Assembly: GCA_017452565.1 (NCBI GenBank)
Contig: JAFTMF010000066.1
Span: 1-9,095 of the forward strand
Reading direction: 5' to 3'
Origin: Clostridia bacterium
GTDB lineage: Bacteria > Bacillota > Clostridia > Oscillospirales > CAG-272
Length of the DNA stretch: 9,095 bases
In this document: piece after piece, positions 1-5,686 of the stretch
Layout of the letters: each line of letters begins with the position of its first letter
Numbering within the stretch: position 1 is the stretch's first letter
Translations under genes and position numbers: made by a program
The notes under the pieces: model-generated
What the model was told of the DNA's origin: nothing
The model's input: only the letters and a program-made list of their open reading frames with translations
Database searches by the model: none

Positions 1-728
1 CCCCCTTCTACGATCGACTGAACACCGAAGTAGACTACACCCTTTGGAGCCGCTATTTCATCGAGGCGATGCAGAAATACTCCATCGCCCCCGGTGAACT
101 GGTGCTGGATTTGGGATGCGGCACGGGAAATCTGACCCTGCCCCTCCTGCAAGCAGGCTACGACGTCATCGGCGTGGACATTTCCCCCGAAATGCTCTCC
201 GAAGCACGAGACAAATGCGCAGACGAGGGCTATTTCCCCCTCCTGCTCTGCCAAGATATGACCGAATTCGAGCTCTACGGCACAGTGAAAGCCGCCCTCT
301 GCTGTCTGGACAGCTTCAATTACCTCACCGAGGACGGCGATCTGGAGAAAACCTTCGCACTGCTGCGCAATTATATCGAGCCCGATGGTCTACTGTTCTT
401 CGACGTGAACACCCCTCGCAAATTTGAGGAAGTCTACGGAAATGAAAGCTATATTTTAGAGGATGACAACGTCTTCTGCGGCTGGCAGAACGATTTCGAT
501 CCCGAATCACAGCTTTGCACCTTCCACCTCACCTTCTTTGAGAAGCAAAAGAGCGGTCTGTGGAAGCGCTCCGAGGAGACTCAGACCGAGCGGTGCTACA
601 CACCGGAGCATATCCGTCAAACGCTCAAGGCAAACGGATTTGAGCTGATCGCTCATCTGGGCAATCTTGCCGGCAAGCCTGCCGACGAGAGCGACCACCG
701 CCATTATTATCTTTGCAAACGAATCTAA
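1..728 (+). CDS. Class I SAM-dependent methyltransferase, YqeM-like (5' end outside window)
   Basis: This is the 3' part of a soluble methyltransferase that transfers a methyl group from S-adenosylmethionine; the acceptor is unknown. The reading frame is open from base 3, so the ATG at 69 is internal: the upstream codons read PFYDRLNTEVDYTLWSRYF, the YD-L...V-Y--W block found near the N-terminus of this family. Counting from the ATG at 69, motif I (VLDLGCGTGNL) is at residues 12-22, the GVDIS acidic strand end near 35-39, motif II (CCLDSFNYL) near 78-86, and an LLFFDVNT strand near 108-115. A C-terminal TERCYTPEHI...LKANGFEL block completes the usual order. The order and the DSFNYL motif resemble B. 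subtilis YqeM, which is often encoded near nadD, yqeK and rsfS; that neighbourhood would lie upstream and is not visible. The fold is secure, the subfamily less so. Confidence 0.88.
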   Translation, partial: PFYDRLNTEVDYTLWSRYFIEAMQKYSIAPGELVLDLGCGTGNLTLPLLQAGYDVIGVDISPEMLSEARDKCADEGYFPLLLCQDMTEFELYGTVKAALCCLDSFNYLTEDGDLEKTFALLRNYIEPDGLLFFDVNTPRKFEEVYGNESYILEDDNVFCGWQNDFDPESQLCTFHLTFFEKQKSGLWKRSEETQTERCYTPEHIRQTLKANGFELIAHLGNLAGKPADESDHRHYYLCKRI

Positions 729-731
729 TGC

Positions 732-764
732 AAACACCGAACCGCTATGGGTTCGGTGTTTTTT
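732..764 (+). terminator. Intrinsic terminator of the methyltransferase gene
   Basis: A perfect 9-bp stem (CACCGAACC at 735-743, GGTTCGGTG at 750-758) has a 6-nt loop and is extended by AAA/TTT pairing. It is followed by T at 759-764. It starts 4 nt after the methyltransferase stop. The stop codon of the opposing lipoprotein gene (TAG on the minus strand, 745-747) lies in the loop, so the right arm also encodes that protein's last residues. On the minus strand only TTTG follows the stem, so termination there should be weaker. Confidence 0.88.
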
Positions 765-1275
765 CTGCGGATACTATCTCCCGACCGTCGGAATGGAGGG
801 TAAGAGTCAACAGAGGATGCTCAAATCGCAAAGGCAGACCGTCCGTACTGCTGAGATAAACCGTCACGTCCCCTGCATAGGTGAGCACGTTCAGCCCCTC
901 TCCCACATTTTCCGCCACCTTTGCCGAGAGCAGATCCGATTCCTTCAGCCGAAACAGCCCGAAAATCGCCTCTACCGTGGGATTGGCCGCCACCGGCAGA
1001 GAGACGTCCTCGGCGATGAAGGTGTACTCTCCCCCTTCGGTTCGCAGATAACGGCATCCCTCCAGCGTTTCGGGGGAGAGAAAGAGCAGCTCGCCGCTCC
1101 CATCGGGGCGCGTGTGGATTTGCAGCGTATACTCCCCATCCTCCAGTGTGCAGACACCGGTGAAGGTGCACTCCTTCCCTTGATACGCCAGCGATCCGTC
1201 CGGATCTCCTCTGCAAGCTGTCAGCAAGAGGGTGCACAGAGCGATCATCCACAAAGCACGCCAAAATCTATTCAT
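745..1275 (-). CDS. Putative lipoprotein of unknown function
   Basis: This encodes a 176-aa protein, probably exported and lipid-anchored to the outer face of the membrane. It has a basic N-terminus (MNRFWR), a hydrophobic stretch at residues 8-19, and a lipobox LTAC with the modifiable cysteine at 21. The mature part is a run of short, strand-like segments (GECTFTG-type, GEYTLQIHTR, GELLFLSPE, GEYTFIAED, DVTVYLSS) consistent with a small beta-rich domain. I do not recognise a family. The ATG at 1273-1275 is preceded on the minus strand by GGAAAGGCGG, about 11 nt away, an acceptable but wide ribosome binding site. It is the preferred frame because the opposing plus-strand frame would run through the terminator at 732-764 and has no signal or domain. 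It is convergent with the methyltransferase and divergent from trkA, so it is probably monocistronic. Confidence 0.72.
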   Translation of the reverse strand: MNRFWRALWMIALCTLLLTACRGDPDGSLAYQGKECTFTGVCTLEDGEYTLQIHTRPDGSGELLFLSPETLEGCRYLRTEGGEYTFIAEDVSLPVAANPTVEAIFGLFRLKESDLLSAKVAENVGEGLNVLTYAGDVTVYLSSTDGLPLRFEHPLLTLTLHSDGREIVSAEKTPNP

Positions 1276-1313
1276 TACTATTCTATCCGCCTTTCCAAAC
1301 TTTTCAAACTTTC

Positions 1314-1342
1314 CCTATAGTTTATGCACGAAGCCTTTCCAA
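1314..1342 (-). promoter_or_regulatory. Possible weak promoter for the lipoprotein gene
   Basis: On the minus strand, TTGGAA (1337-1342) and TATAGG (1314-1319) are separated by 17 bp. Each hexamer matches the sigma-A consensus at 4 of 6 positions. The placement fits a leader of about 30 nt before the ATG at 1275. The match is weak and this is only the best candidate in the divergent spacer. Confidence 0.3.
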
Positions 1343-1373
1343 AAGACCGTTTCCCCGGAGTAGGGCAAACTAC

Positions 1374-1402
1374 TTGACATTTCCTTCGTTTTGTGCTACA
1401 CT
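1374..1402 (+). promoter_or_regulatory. Sigma-A type promoter of the trkA-trkH operon
   Basis: A perfect -35 TTGACA (1374-1379), a 17-bp spacer and -10 TACACT (1397-1402), with the extended -10 dinucleotide TG at 1394-1395. Transcription should begin near 1408-1410, giving a leader of about 36 nt. That is too short to hold a c-di-AMP (ydaO) riboswitch. The -10 overlaps the alternative TTG codon at 1391, which rules that codon out as the trkA start. Confidence 0.85.
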
Positions 1403-1430
1403 GTATCCACTATCCCTTGGAAAAGATTGC

Positions 1431-1437
1431 AGAAAGG
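1431..1437 (+). promoter_or_regulatory. Ribosome binding site that sets the trkA start
   Basis: AGAAAGG lies 7 nt before the ATG at 1445. This supports that ATG over the in-frame TTG at 1391, which would put the translation start inside the promoter. Confidence 0.75.
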
Positions 1438-1444
1438 CGCAATT

Positions 1445-2800
1445 ATGAAAATCATTATCGTAGGAAACGGAAAAACCGGCTACCATCTGGCAGGGCAGCT
1501 GTCTATGGATAACCACGACGTCACCGTCGTGGATAAATTCCCCGCGCAGCTTCGCTCCAGCCAGAACAATCAGGACGTCATCACCTATACCGGCGATGCA
1601 CGCAATGCCGACGTTTTGCGGGAGGCAGGCGTGAATACCGCTGATCTGCTCATCGCCGTTACCTCCTCCGACGAAACCAACCTTCTTTGCTGTATGATCG
1701 CAAGAGAACTGGGCGCCGCTCACACCATTGCAAGAGTACGCGATCCTCAGCTGTTGTCCGGTCTATCGGAAATTTGGAGATCGGTTGGACTTTCCCTTTC
1801 GGTAAACCCCGAATCGGCAGCGGCAACCGAAATCGCCCACCAATTGGTGCTCCCTGCAGCGGTAAAGGTAGATTTCTTCGCCAAAGGCAGAGTAGAAATG
1901 GTAGATTACACCGTCCCTGCCGACTCCCCTCTCTGCGGCATCCGCCTTCCTCAGTTGACGCAGAAGCTGAAAATGCAGATTCTGGTCTGCGCGGCAGTAA
2001 GGGGCGATGAAGTGCTCATCCCCGACGGTACCTTCACTATTCAAGGAGGCGACCGATTGGGCATTGCCGGCAGCCCCACCCAAATCGCTAAATTCTTCCG
2101 TCTCATCGACCCCACCCGTAAAAAGGCGAAAACTGTCATCATTATTGGCGGCAGTACCATCAGCTACTACCTCGCCCGCCTGCTGGAAGACAACGATATG
2201 CGGGTATGCATCGTGGAAAAGGACAAAGCCCGTGCCGAGTATCTGGCAGACGCCCTCCCTCACGCGGACGTTACCCGGGGCGACGGCTCCGATGAGGAAA
2301 TGCTCCGGGAAGAGGGGCTGGATGGCGGAGATGCGCTGGTTGCCCTCACCAACGTAGACCAGGAGAATATCGTTATCTCCATGAGCGCGCAGGCAAGAGG
2401 TATCCCCAAGGTAATTACCAAAATCGACCACACCCAGCTTTCGGGTATCATCTTCAAAGCCAATATTCAAAATGTTATCACTCCCCATCTCATCACTGCC
2501 GCTCACGTTCTGCGCTACGTCCGTGCGCTGGAATCCTCTCTGGGCAGTAACGTAGAAGCCCTCTCAGCCATTATGGACGGCAGAGCCGAGGCTTTGGAGT
2601 TCAAAGTAAACGACGCATTCCCCGGATTGGGCGTTCCCCTGCGCATCTTGAAGCCCCGCCGCGGCTATCTCATCGCCTGTATCATTCGCGGACGGCAAAC
2701 CATCTTCCCTCGCGGCGAAGACTCCATTCAGGCAGGCGACAGCGTGATCGTGGTCACCACCCACGTAGGCCTGAACAATCTCAGCGAGATTATGGAATAA
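1445..2800 (+). CDS. trkA: TrkA, cytoplasmic gating subunit of the Trk/Ktr potassium uptake system
   Basis: This is the peripheral regulatory subunit that forms a nucleotide-binding ring under the TrkH pore and controls K+ entry. The 451-aa protein has the full duplicated layout: RCK_N (about 1-125), RCK_C (about 140-220), RCK_N (about 230-350) and RCK_C (about 370-450). The first Rossmann half has GNGKTG at 7-12 and an acidic residue ending beta-2 (D30), as expected for NAD(H) binding. The second half starts VIIIGGSTISYYLA at 231-244. There, two glycines of GxGxxG are serine (S237, S240), while E258 ends beta-2, so its nucleotide binding may differ. Each RCK_C has the closing GD-L/V-I---- pattern (GGDRLGIAGS near 201-210, AGDSVIVVTT near 430-439). 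It is the first gene of an operon with trkH. Length matches full-size TrkA rather than single-RCK KtrA. Confidence 0.95.
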   Translation: MKIIIVGNGKTGYHLAGQLSMDNHDVTVVDKFPAQLRSSQNNQDVITYTGDARNADVLREAGVNTADLLIAVTSSDETNLLCCMIARELGAAHTIARVRDPQLLSGLSEIWRSVGLSLSVNPESAAATEIAHQLVLPAAVKVDFFAKGRVEMVDYTVPADSPLCGIRLPQLTQKLKMQILVCAAVRGDEVLIPDGTFTIQGGDRLGIAGSPTQIAKFFRLIDPTRKKAKTVIIIGGSTISYYLARLLEDNDMRVCIVEKDKARAEYLADALPHADVTRGDGSDEEMLREEGLDGGDALVALTNVDQENIVISMSAQARGIPKVITKIDHTQLSGIIFKANIQNVITPHLITAAHVLRYVRALESSLGSNVEALSAIMDGRAEALEFKVNDAFPGLGVPLRILKPRRGYLIACIIRGRQTIFPRGEDSIQAGDSVIVVTTHVGLNNLSEIME

Positions 2801-2836
2801 TATCTATTTGCTTTGCAAATAGATATTATTCCATAA
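2790..2836 (+). repeat. Perfect 22-bp inverted repeat between trkA and trkH
   Basis: The left arm at 2790-2811 and the right arm at 2815-2836 are exact reverse complements, with a 3-nt TTT loop. The arms are AT-rich (core ATTTGC/GCAAAT) and the left arm includes the last trkA codons and its TAA stop (2798-2800). There is no T-run after it, so it is not a standard intrinsic terminator. It could act as an RNA stem separating expression of the two cistrons, an RNase III site, or a DNA site. Confidence 0.9.
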
Positions 2837-2847
2837 AATTGCAATTT
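2836..2847 (+). repeat. 12-bp perfect palindrome before trkH
   Basis: AAATTGCAATTT is its own reverse complement. It directly abuts the large inverted repeat and ends 2 nt before the trkH ribosome binding site. It could be a regulator site or chance in AT-rich DNA. Confidence 0.4.
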
Positions 2848-2849
2848 CC

Positions 2850-2856
2850 GAAAGGA
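2850..2856 (+). promoter_or_regulatory. Ribosome binding site that sets the TTG start of trkH
   Basis: GAAAGGA lies 9 nt before the TTG at 2866. The other in-frame TTG at 2839 lies upstream of this site and within the palindromic DNA. The TTG at 2866 gives MNFSLIFRMVGWVL, which matches how TrkH proteins usually begin. Confidence 0.75.
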
Positions 2857-2865
2857 TCTGTTGTT

Positions 2866-4308
2866 TTGAATTTTTCATTGATTTTTCGTATGGTGGGATG
2901 GGTGCTGGTGGCACTGGCCGGCCTGCTTCTTCTCCCTCTCATTTGCGCGCTTTGCTACGGCGAGAGCGTGCTCCCCTATCTCTACACCATCCTGCTGTCA
3001 GGAGTGCTGGGCGGATTGGCGCTGCTCTTCATCCGTCCCCGTAAAAAAGCCCTCTACGCCAGAGAAGGTTACCTCACCGTAGCCCTCAGCTGGATCATCG
3101 TATCGCTCATCGGCTGTCTGCCCTTTCTCTTTAGCGGTGCAATCCCCCGTTTTGCCGACGCCTTCTTTGAAACGGTATCGGGATTCACCACCACCGGCTC
3201 CACCATCCTTACCGACATAGAATCGCTCCCCCGCGGCATCCTCTTTTGGCGAAGCTTCACTCACTGGATCGGCGGTATGGGCGTTATCGTGTTCATTATG
3301 GCGATTCTCCCCTCTGCCGGCAGCGGCAGCGTCCATATTATGAAGGCAGAGGTGCCCGGCACCTCCTTCGGTAAAATGGCTCCCAAGCTGAAGGTCACCG
3401 CCAAGTGGCTCTACTACATCTACATCGCCTTGACCCTGATTATGGTGATTTTCCTCCTTGGTGGGGGAATGTCACTCTTCGACTCTCTCGTCCACGCCTT
3501 CGGTACCGCGGGAACGGGCGGATTCTCGGTGTACAATACCAGCATCGGGCATTATAACAATCTCTACTTCGAGATCGTCATCACCGTCTTTATGCTGCTG
3601 TTCGGCATTAACTTCAACGTGTTCTTCCTGCTCCTCATCCGGGACTTCAAATCGGTGCTGAAAAGTGACGAAATGTGGACTTATCTCGGTATCGTGGCAA
3701 CCGTCTCGTTAGTAATTGCCTTTAACATCACTTCGCTATACCAGAATTTTGCCGAAGCACTTCGATACTCCTCTTTTCAAGTGGCTTCCATCATTACTAC
3801 CACCGGCTATTCAACAGCAGATTTCTGTAATTGGCCGGTCTTTTCCCAAACTATTTTGGTCCTGCTGACCTTCTGCGGTGCCTGCGGAGGCTCCACCGGC
3901 GGCGGCATCAAGGTCACCCGCTTTCTGCTGATGGCCAAGAAGCTGAAACGGGATCTCCATCAGATGATCCACCCTCGCTCGGTAAAGGCAATCCGCCTCA
4001 ACGGCAAACAGGTAGAGGAATCCACTATCAGCGACCTCACCGCTTATTTGGTCGCCTATATATTCATTGCGAGTATCGGATTTTTGCTTATTTCGCTAGA
4101 CAAAGGTGATTTTGCTACCTCCTTCACGGCGATGGCAACCTGCCTGAACAACGTCGGCCCCGGTCTGGGCGCAGTAGGTCCTACCGGCAACTTCAGCTTC
4201 TTCGCAGACGGCACCAAATACGTTCTGTCGGCACTGATGCTCTTCGGCAGATTGGAAATCTTCCCACTGCTGCTGTCTCTTTCCCCCGTCCTCTATCGCG
4301 GACGGTAA
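2866..4308 (+). CDS. trkH: TrkH, pore-forming subunit of the potassium uptake system
   Basis: This is a membrane K+ transporter subunit, 480 aa, the usual TrkH length. It has four M1-P-M2 repeats plus an extra N-terminal helix pair. The four filter loops are visible: TVSGFTTTGST near 103-113, GTAGTGGFS near 213-221, ASIITTTGYST near 307-317, and LNNVGPGLG near 427-435. The intramembrane loop after the third repeat carries GGSTGGGIKVTR (341-352), a hallmark region that helps gate the pore. The C-terminus has the conserved FGRLEIFPLL (460-469). The start is the TTG at 2866, not 2839 or the ATG at 2890, because of the ribosome binding site spacing and the conserved MNF..... N-terminus. It follows trkA after 65 nt containing a large palindrome and is followed by a strong terminator, so the two genes form a closed operon. 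Confidence 0.95.
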   Translation: MNFSLIFRMVGWVLVALAGLLLLPLICALCYGESVLPYLYTILLSGVLGGLALLFIRPRKKALYAREGYLTVALSWIIVSLIGCLPFLFSGAIPRFADAFFETVSGFTTTGSTILTDIESLPRGILFWRSFTHWIGGMGVIVFIMAILPSAGSGSVHIMKAEVPGTSFGKMAPKLKVTAKWLYYIYIALTLIMVIFLLGGGMSLFDSLVHAFGTAGTGGFSVYNTSIGHYNNLYFEIVITVFMLLFGINFNVFFLLLIRDFKSVLKSDEMWTYLGIVATVSLVIAFNITSLYQNFAEALRYSSFQVASIITTTGYSTADFCNWPVFSQTILVLLTFCGACGGSTGGGIKVTRFLLMAKKLKRDLHQMIHPRSVKAIRLNGKQVEESTISDLTAYLVAYIFIASIGFLLISLDKGDFATSFTAMATCLNNVGPGLGAVGPTGNFSFFADGTKYVLSALMLFGRLEIFPLLLSLSPVLYRGR

Positions 4309-4312
4309 TATC

Positions 4313-4346
4313 AAACATCCCGACCACACGGTCGGGATGTTTTTTT
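4313..4346 (+). terminator. Intrinsic terminator of the trkA-trkH operon
   Basis: A perfect 10-bp stem (CATCCCGACC at 4316-4325, GGTCGGGATG at 4330-4339) with an ACAC tetraloop, extended by AAA/TTT. The T-run is at 4340-4346. It begins 4 nt after the trkH stop. Confidence 0.95.
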
Positions 4347-4427
4347 GACCTCCAGTCTGCCTGATGACAAATACTACAAAAAGCAGTTGCAGGAATTAGT
4401 GAAAACGGAGAAACGTTCATTAATTTG

Positions 4428-4442
4428 AAATAATTTGCAAAT
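4428..4442 (+). promoter_or_regulatory. AT-rich upstream element with ATTTGCAAAT palindrome
   Basis: AAATAATTTGCAA (4428-4440) overlaps the 10-bp palindrome ATTTGCAAAT (4433-4442), 7 nt upstream of the -35 of the next gene. The same 13 bases occur at 7865-7877, 6 nt upstream of another -35. It may be an UP element or an operator. Confidence 0.4.
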
Positions 4443-4447
4443 AAATA

Positions 4448-4476
4448 TTGACTTTTTTGTGAACTTGGTTTACAAT
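4448..4476 (+). promoter_or_regulatory. Sigma-A type promoter of the 308-aa surface protein gene
   Basis: TTGACT (4448-4453), a 17-bp spacer and TACAAT (4471-4476). The -35 and first part of the spacer, TTGACTTTTTTGTGAAC, are identical to the promoter of the next surface protein gene (5600-5616). Predicted transcription start is near 4483. Confidence 0.88.
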
Positions 4477-4480
4477 ATAC

Positions 4481-4508
4481 ATACACAGGTGAAAGTGTAT
4501 CTTCACCT
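4481..4508 (+). promoter_or_regulatory. Leader hairpin with interleaved arms
   Basis: AGGTGAA (4487-4493) pairs with TTCACCT (4502-4508) across an 8-nt loop, a few bases after the predicted transcript start and before the AGGAGG site at 4517-4522. A second pair, ATACAC (4481-4486) with GTGTAT (4495-4500), is interleaved with it, so the two stems are either alternatives or a pseudoknot. The far 5' arm may be only partly transcribed. As DNA, these repeats could also be an operator at the start site. Confidence 0.5.
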
Positions 4509-4529
4509 ATACATTCAGGAGGTATTTTT

Positions 4530-5456
4530 ATGAAAAAAATCATCACCACACTTCTCGCACTGGCAACTGTCCTCTGTATGATCCCCGCACTGGCAGTTTC
4601 TGCTGCAGCTCCTGCCATCACCGTTGACGGCGACCTGTCCGATTGGGAAGGTCTGCACACCCTCAGTGTTGTAGGCTCCGGCGAATGGGAAGGCAAAAAG
4701 GTTACCATTTACGGCGTTCTGGGCGAAGACGGCCTCTACTTGGCAGCTGATGCTTACCACGCAAAGTATATCACCGATAAGGGCAACTGGTGGGAAAACA
4801 CCAACTTCGAGTTCTTTATCGGCAATGGCAATTTGCAGGGCTGGGTATCTTCCAAAGGCATGAGCGATACCAATACCGCTCCCTCTCTCAGTAACGCAGA
4901 AAACGGCAGAGCCGTTATTGAAAGCGCAGTTATGAAAACCGAATCTGCTCCCGCAGGCTATCACACTGTTGTTGAGTTGTTCGTTAAGAGCGAGAACCTC
5001 CCCGCAGGCTCCGTTCAGGATAACGGCTCCATCCGCGTTGGCGTAGCTTGGAAGACTGTTGGCGATATCAACAACAACGGCGAAGCAGCAGGCGGCGGAA
5101 ACGACGAATACTGGGTTCCCAAGCTGACTTGGCCCAACAACAACGACAAGGCTCACGTTACCGCTAACGGTATCTTCGACAGAAACGGCGAGCCTGAGCC
5201 CTGCCAGCACACCGAGACCGAAGTAGTTGGCGCAAAGGATGCAACCCTCGAAGAAGAAGGCTACACCGGCGACACCAAGTGCAAGGCTTGCGGCGAAACT
5301 GTTGCACAGGGCACTACCATTCCTAAGCTGAATCCTCCCGCAACCGTTGAACCCGCTCCTACCGGAGACGTTCTTAACGTTGCGCTTGCAGTATCCGTAG
5401 CAATGCTGATCCTTGCATCTGTAATCGTTTCTGAAAAGCGCAAAATCCACGAATAA
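4530..5456 (+). CDS. Secreted, probably wall-anchored protein with CBM9/DOMON-like domain
   Basis: This 308-aa exported protein probably binds a carbohydrate or another ligand at the cell surface. Residues 1-25 are a signal peptide (MKKIITTLLALATVLC..., cleavage near AVSA-AAP). Residues about 29-215 begin with ITVDGDLSDWEGL, the entry motif of CBM9-like/DOMON-like beta-sandwich domains, and continue with the expected strands and aromatic residues (GLYLAADA, WWENTNFEFFIG, YHTVVELFV, RVGVAW). Then come a CxH (225-227) and a CxxC (251-254), possibly a small metal-binding knob, a proline-rich linker, PAPTGD (275-280), a hydrophobic helix (281-300) and a basic tail SEKRK. That tail is like a sortase signal but lacks the usual LPxTG proline position. 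AGGAGG lies 7 nt before the ATG. It has its own promoter and terminator. TTA, CTA and TCA codons are absent through 5450, which suggests strong expression. Ligand and anchoring enzyme are unknown. Confidence 0.88.
   Translation: MKKIITTLLALATVLCMIPALAVSAAAPAITVDGDLSDWEGLHTLSVVGSGEWEGKKVTIYGVLGEDGLYLAADAYHAKYITDKGNWWENTNFEFFIGNGNLQGWVSSKGMSDTNTAPSLSNAENGRAVIESAVMKTESAPAGYHTVVELFVKSENLPAGSVQDNGSIRVGVAWKTVGDINNNGEAAGGGNDEYWVPKLTWPNNNDKAHVTANGIFDRNGEPEPCQHTETEVVGAKDATLEEEGYTGDTKCKACGETVAQGTTIPKLNPPATVEPAPTGDVLNVALAVSVAMLILASVIVSEKRKIHE
5202..5369 (+). repeat. Shared C-terminal module, copy 1
   Basis: This encodes CxH, EEEGYTGDT, CxxCGETVA, GTxIPKL, PPATVEPAPTGD. It matches 7478-7675 in the next gene with the same 23-residue spacing between the CxH and the CxxC. 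The DNA is identical over GAAGAAGAAGGCTACACC and adjoining bases, so the two copies share recent ancestry or are kept similar by recombination. Confidence 0.85.
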
Positions 5457-5465
5457 TTGATTTTC

Positions 5466-5495
5466 AAGAGGTCTGCCGAAGCAGACCTCTTTTTT
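5466..5495 (+). terminator. Intrinsic terminator of the 308-aa surface protein gene
   Basis: A perfect 11-bp stem (AAGAGGTCTGC at 5466-5476, GCAGACCTCTT at 5481-5491) with a CGAA tetraloop. The T-run is at 5490-5495. It separates this gene from the next, so the two surface genes are not one operon. Confidence 0.95.
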
Positions 5496-5599
5496 GTCGC
5501 TTTCTGCAAATCAGTTCGTTACAATACACAAAACTATGGCAGATGGTTTGTCCAAAATAGAGAAAGTGCGCAGTGAAAGCCAAAGCAAAGAAAAAAATC

Positions 5600-5628
5600 T
5601 TGACTTTTTTGTGAACAAGGTGTATAAT
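5600..5628 (+). promoter_or_regulatory. Strong sigma-A type promoter of the 689-aa surface protein gene
   Basis: TTGACT (5600-5605), a 17-bp spacer and a perfect TATAAT (5623-5628). An A-rich stretch (AAAAAAA near 5591) sits just upstream like an UP element. It shares 17 consecutive bases with the promoter at 4448. Predicted transcription start is near 5635, giving a leader of about 52 nt. Confidence 0.92.
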
Positions 5629-5639
5629 TTAAATGAATT

Positions 5640-5664
5640 GGCAGAGTCACGCAGCGACTTTGCC
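5640..5664 (+). promoter_or_regulatory. Leader hairpin of the 689-aa surface protein mRNA
   Basis: GGCAGAGTC (5640-5648) pairs with GACTTTGCC (5656-5664) in 9 pairs including one G-U, with a 7-nt loop. It lies about 5 nt from the predicted transcript start and 11 nt before the AGGAGG at 5676-5681. That position is typical of 5' stabilising stems, though this is inference. Confidence 0.55.
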
Positions 5665-5686
5665 TTAAAATTATCAGGAGGATATT

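Noticed and set aside
667..1320. A 217-codon plus-strand open frame opposite the lipoprotein gene
   Set aside because: It crosses the terminator at 732-764 and overlaps the methyltransferase end, and it has low-complexity, charge-rich sequence with no motif. The minus-strand frame has a proper lipobox.
1391..1444. Longer trkA starting at the TTG at 1391
   Set aside because: That codon lies between the -35 and -10 of the trkA promoter, so it would not be transcribed. The ATG at 1445 has its own ribosome binding site and gives the conserved MKIIIVGNG start.
1403..1444. A c-di-AMP (ydaO) riboswitch before trkA, as seen before some K+ transporter genes
   Set aside because: The leader is only about 36 nt from the predicted start, far shorter than that riboswitch, and no structured element is visible.
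2790..2836. The trkA-trkH inverted repeat as an intrinsic terminator or a MITE
   Set aside because: No T-run follows and the stem is AT-rich, so it is not a standard terminator. I saw no flanking target-site duplication, and it is too short for a typical MITE.
4347..4427. Small gene or RNA in the spacer after trkH
   Set aside because: I saw no open frame with a ribosome binding site and no stable stem here, only increasingly AT-rich DNA leading into the next promoter.
4515..5450. A 311-codon minus-strand open frame opposite the 308-aa surface protein gene
   Set aside because: Same in-phase codon-bias artefact. It would run across the sense gene's start and ribosome binding site.
5503..5525. 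A second promoter with TACAAT at 5520-5525
   Set aside because: No acceptable -35 is found at 16-18 bp upstream. The consensus promoter at 5600-5628 is far better placed.
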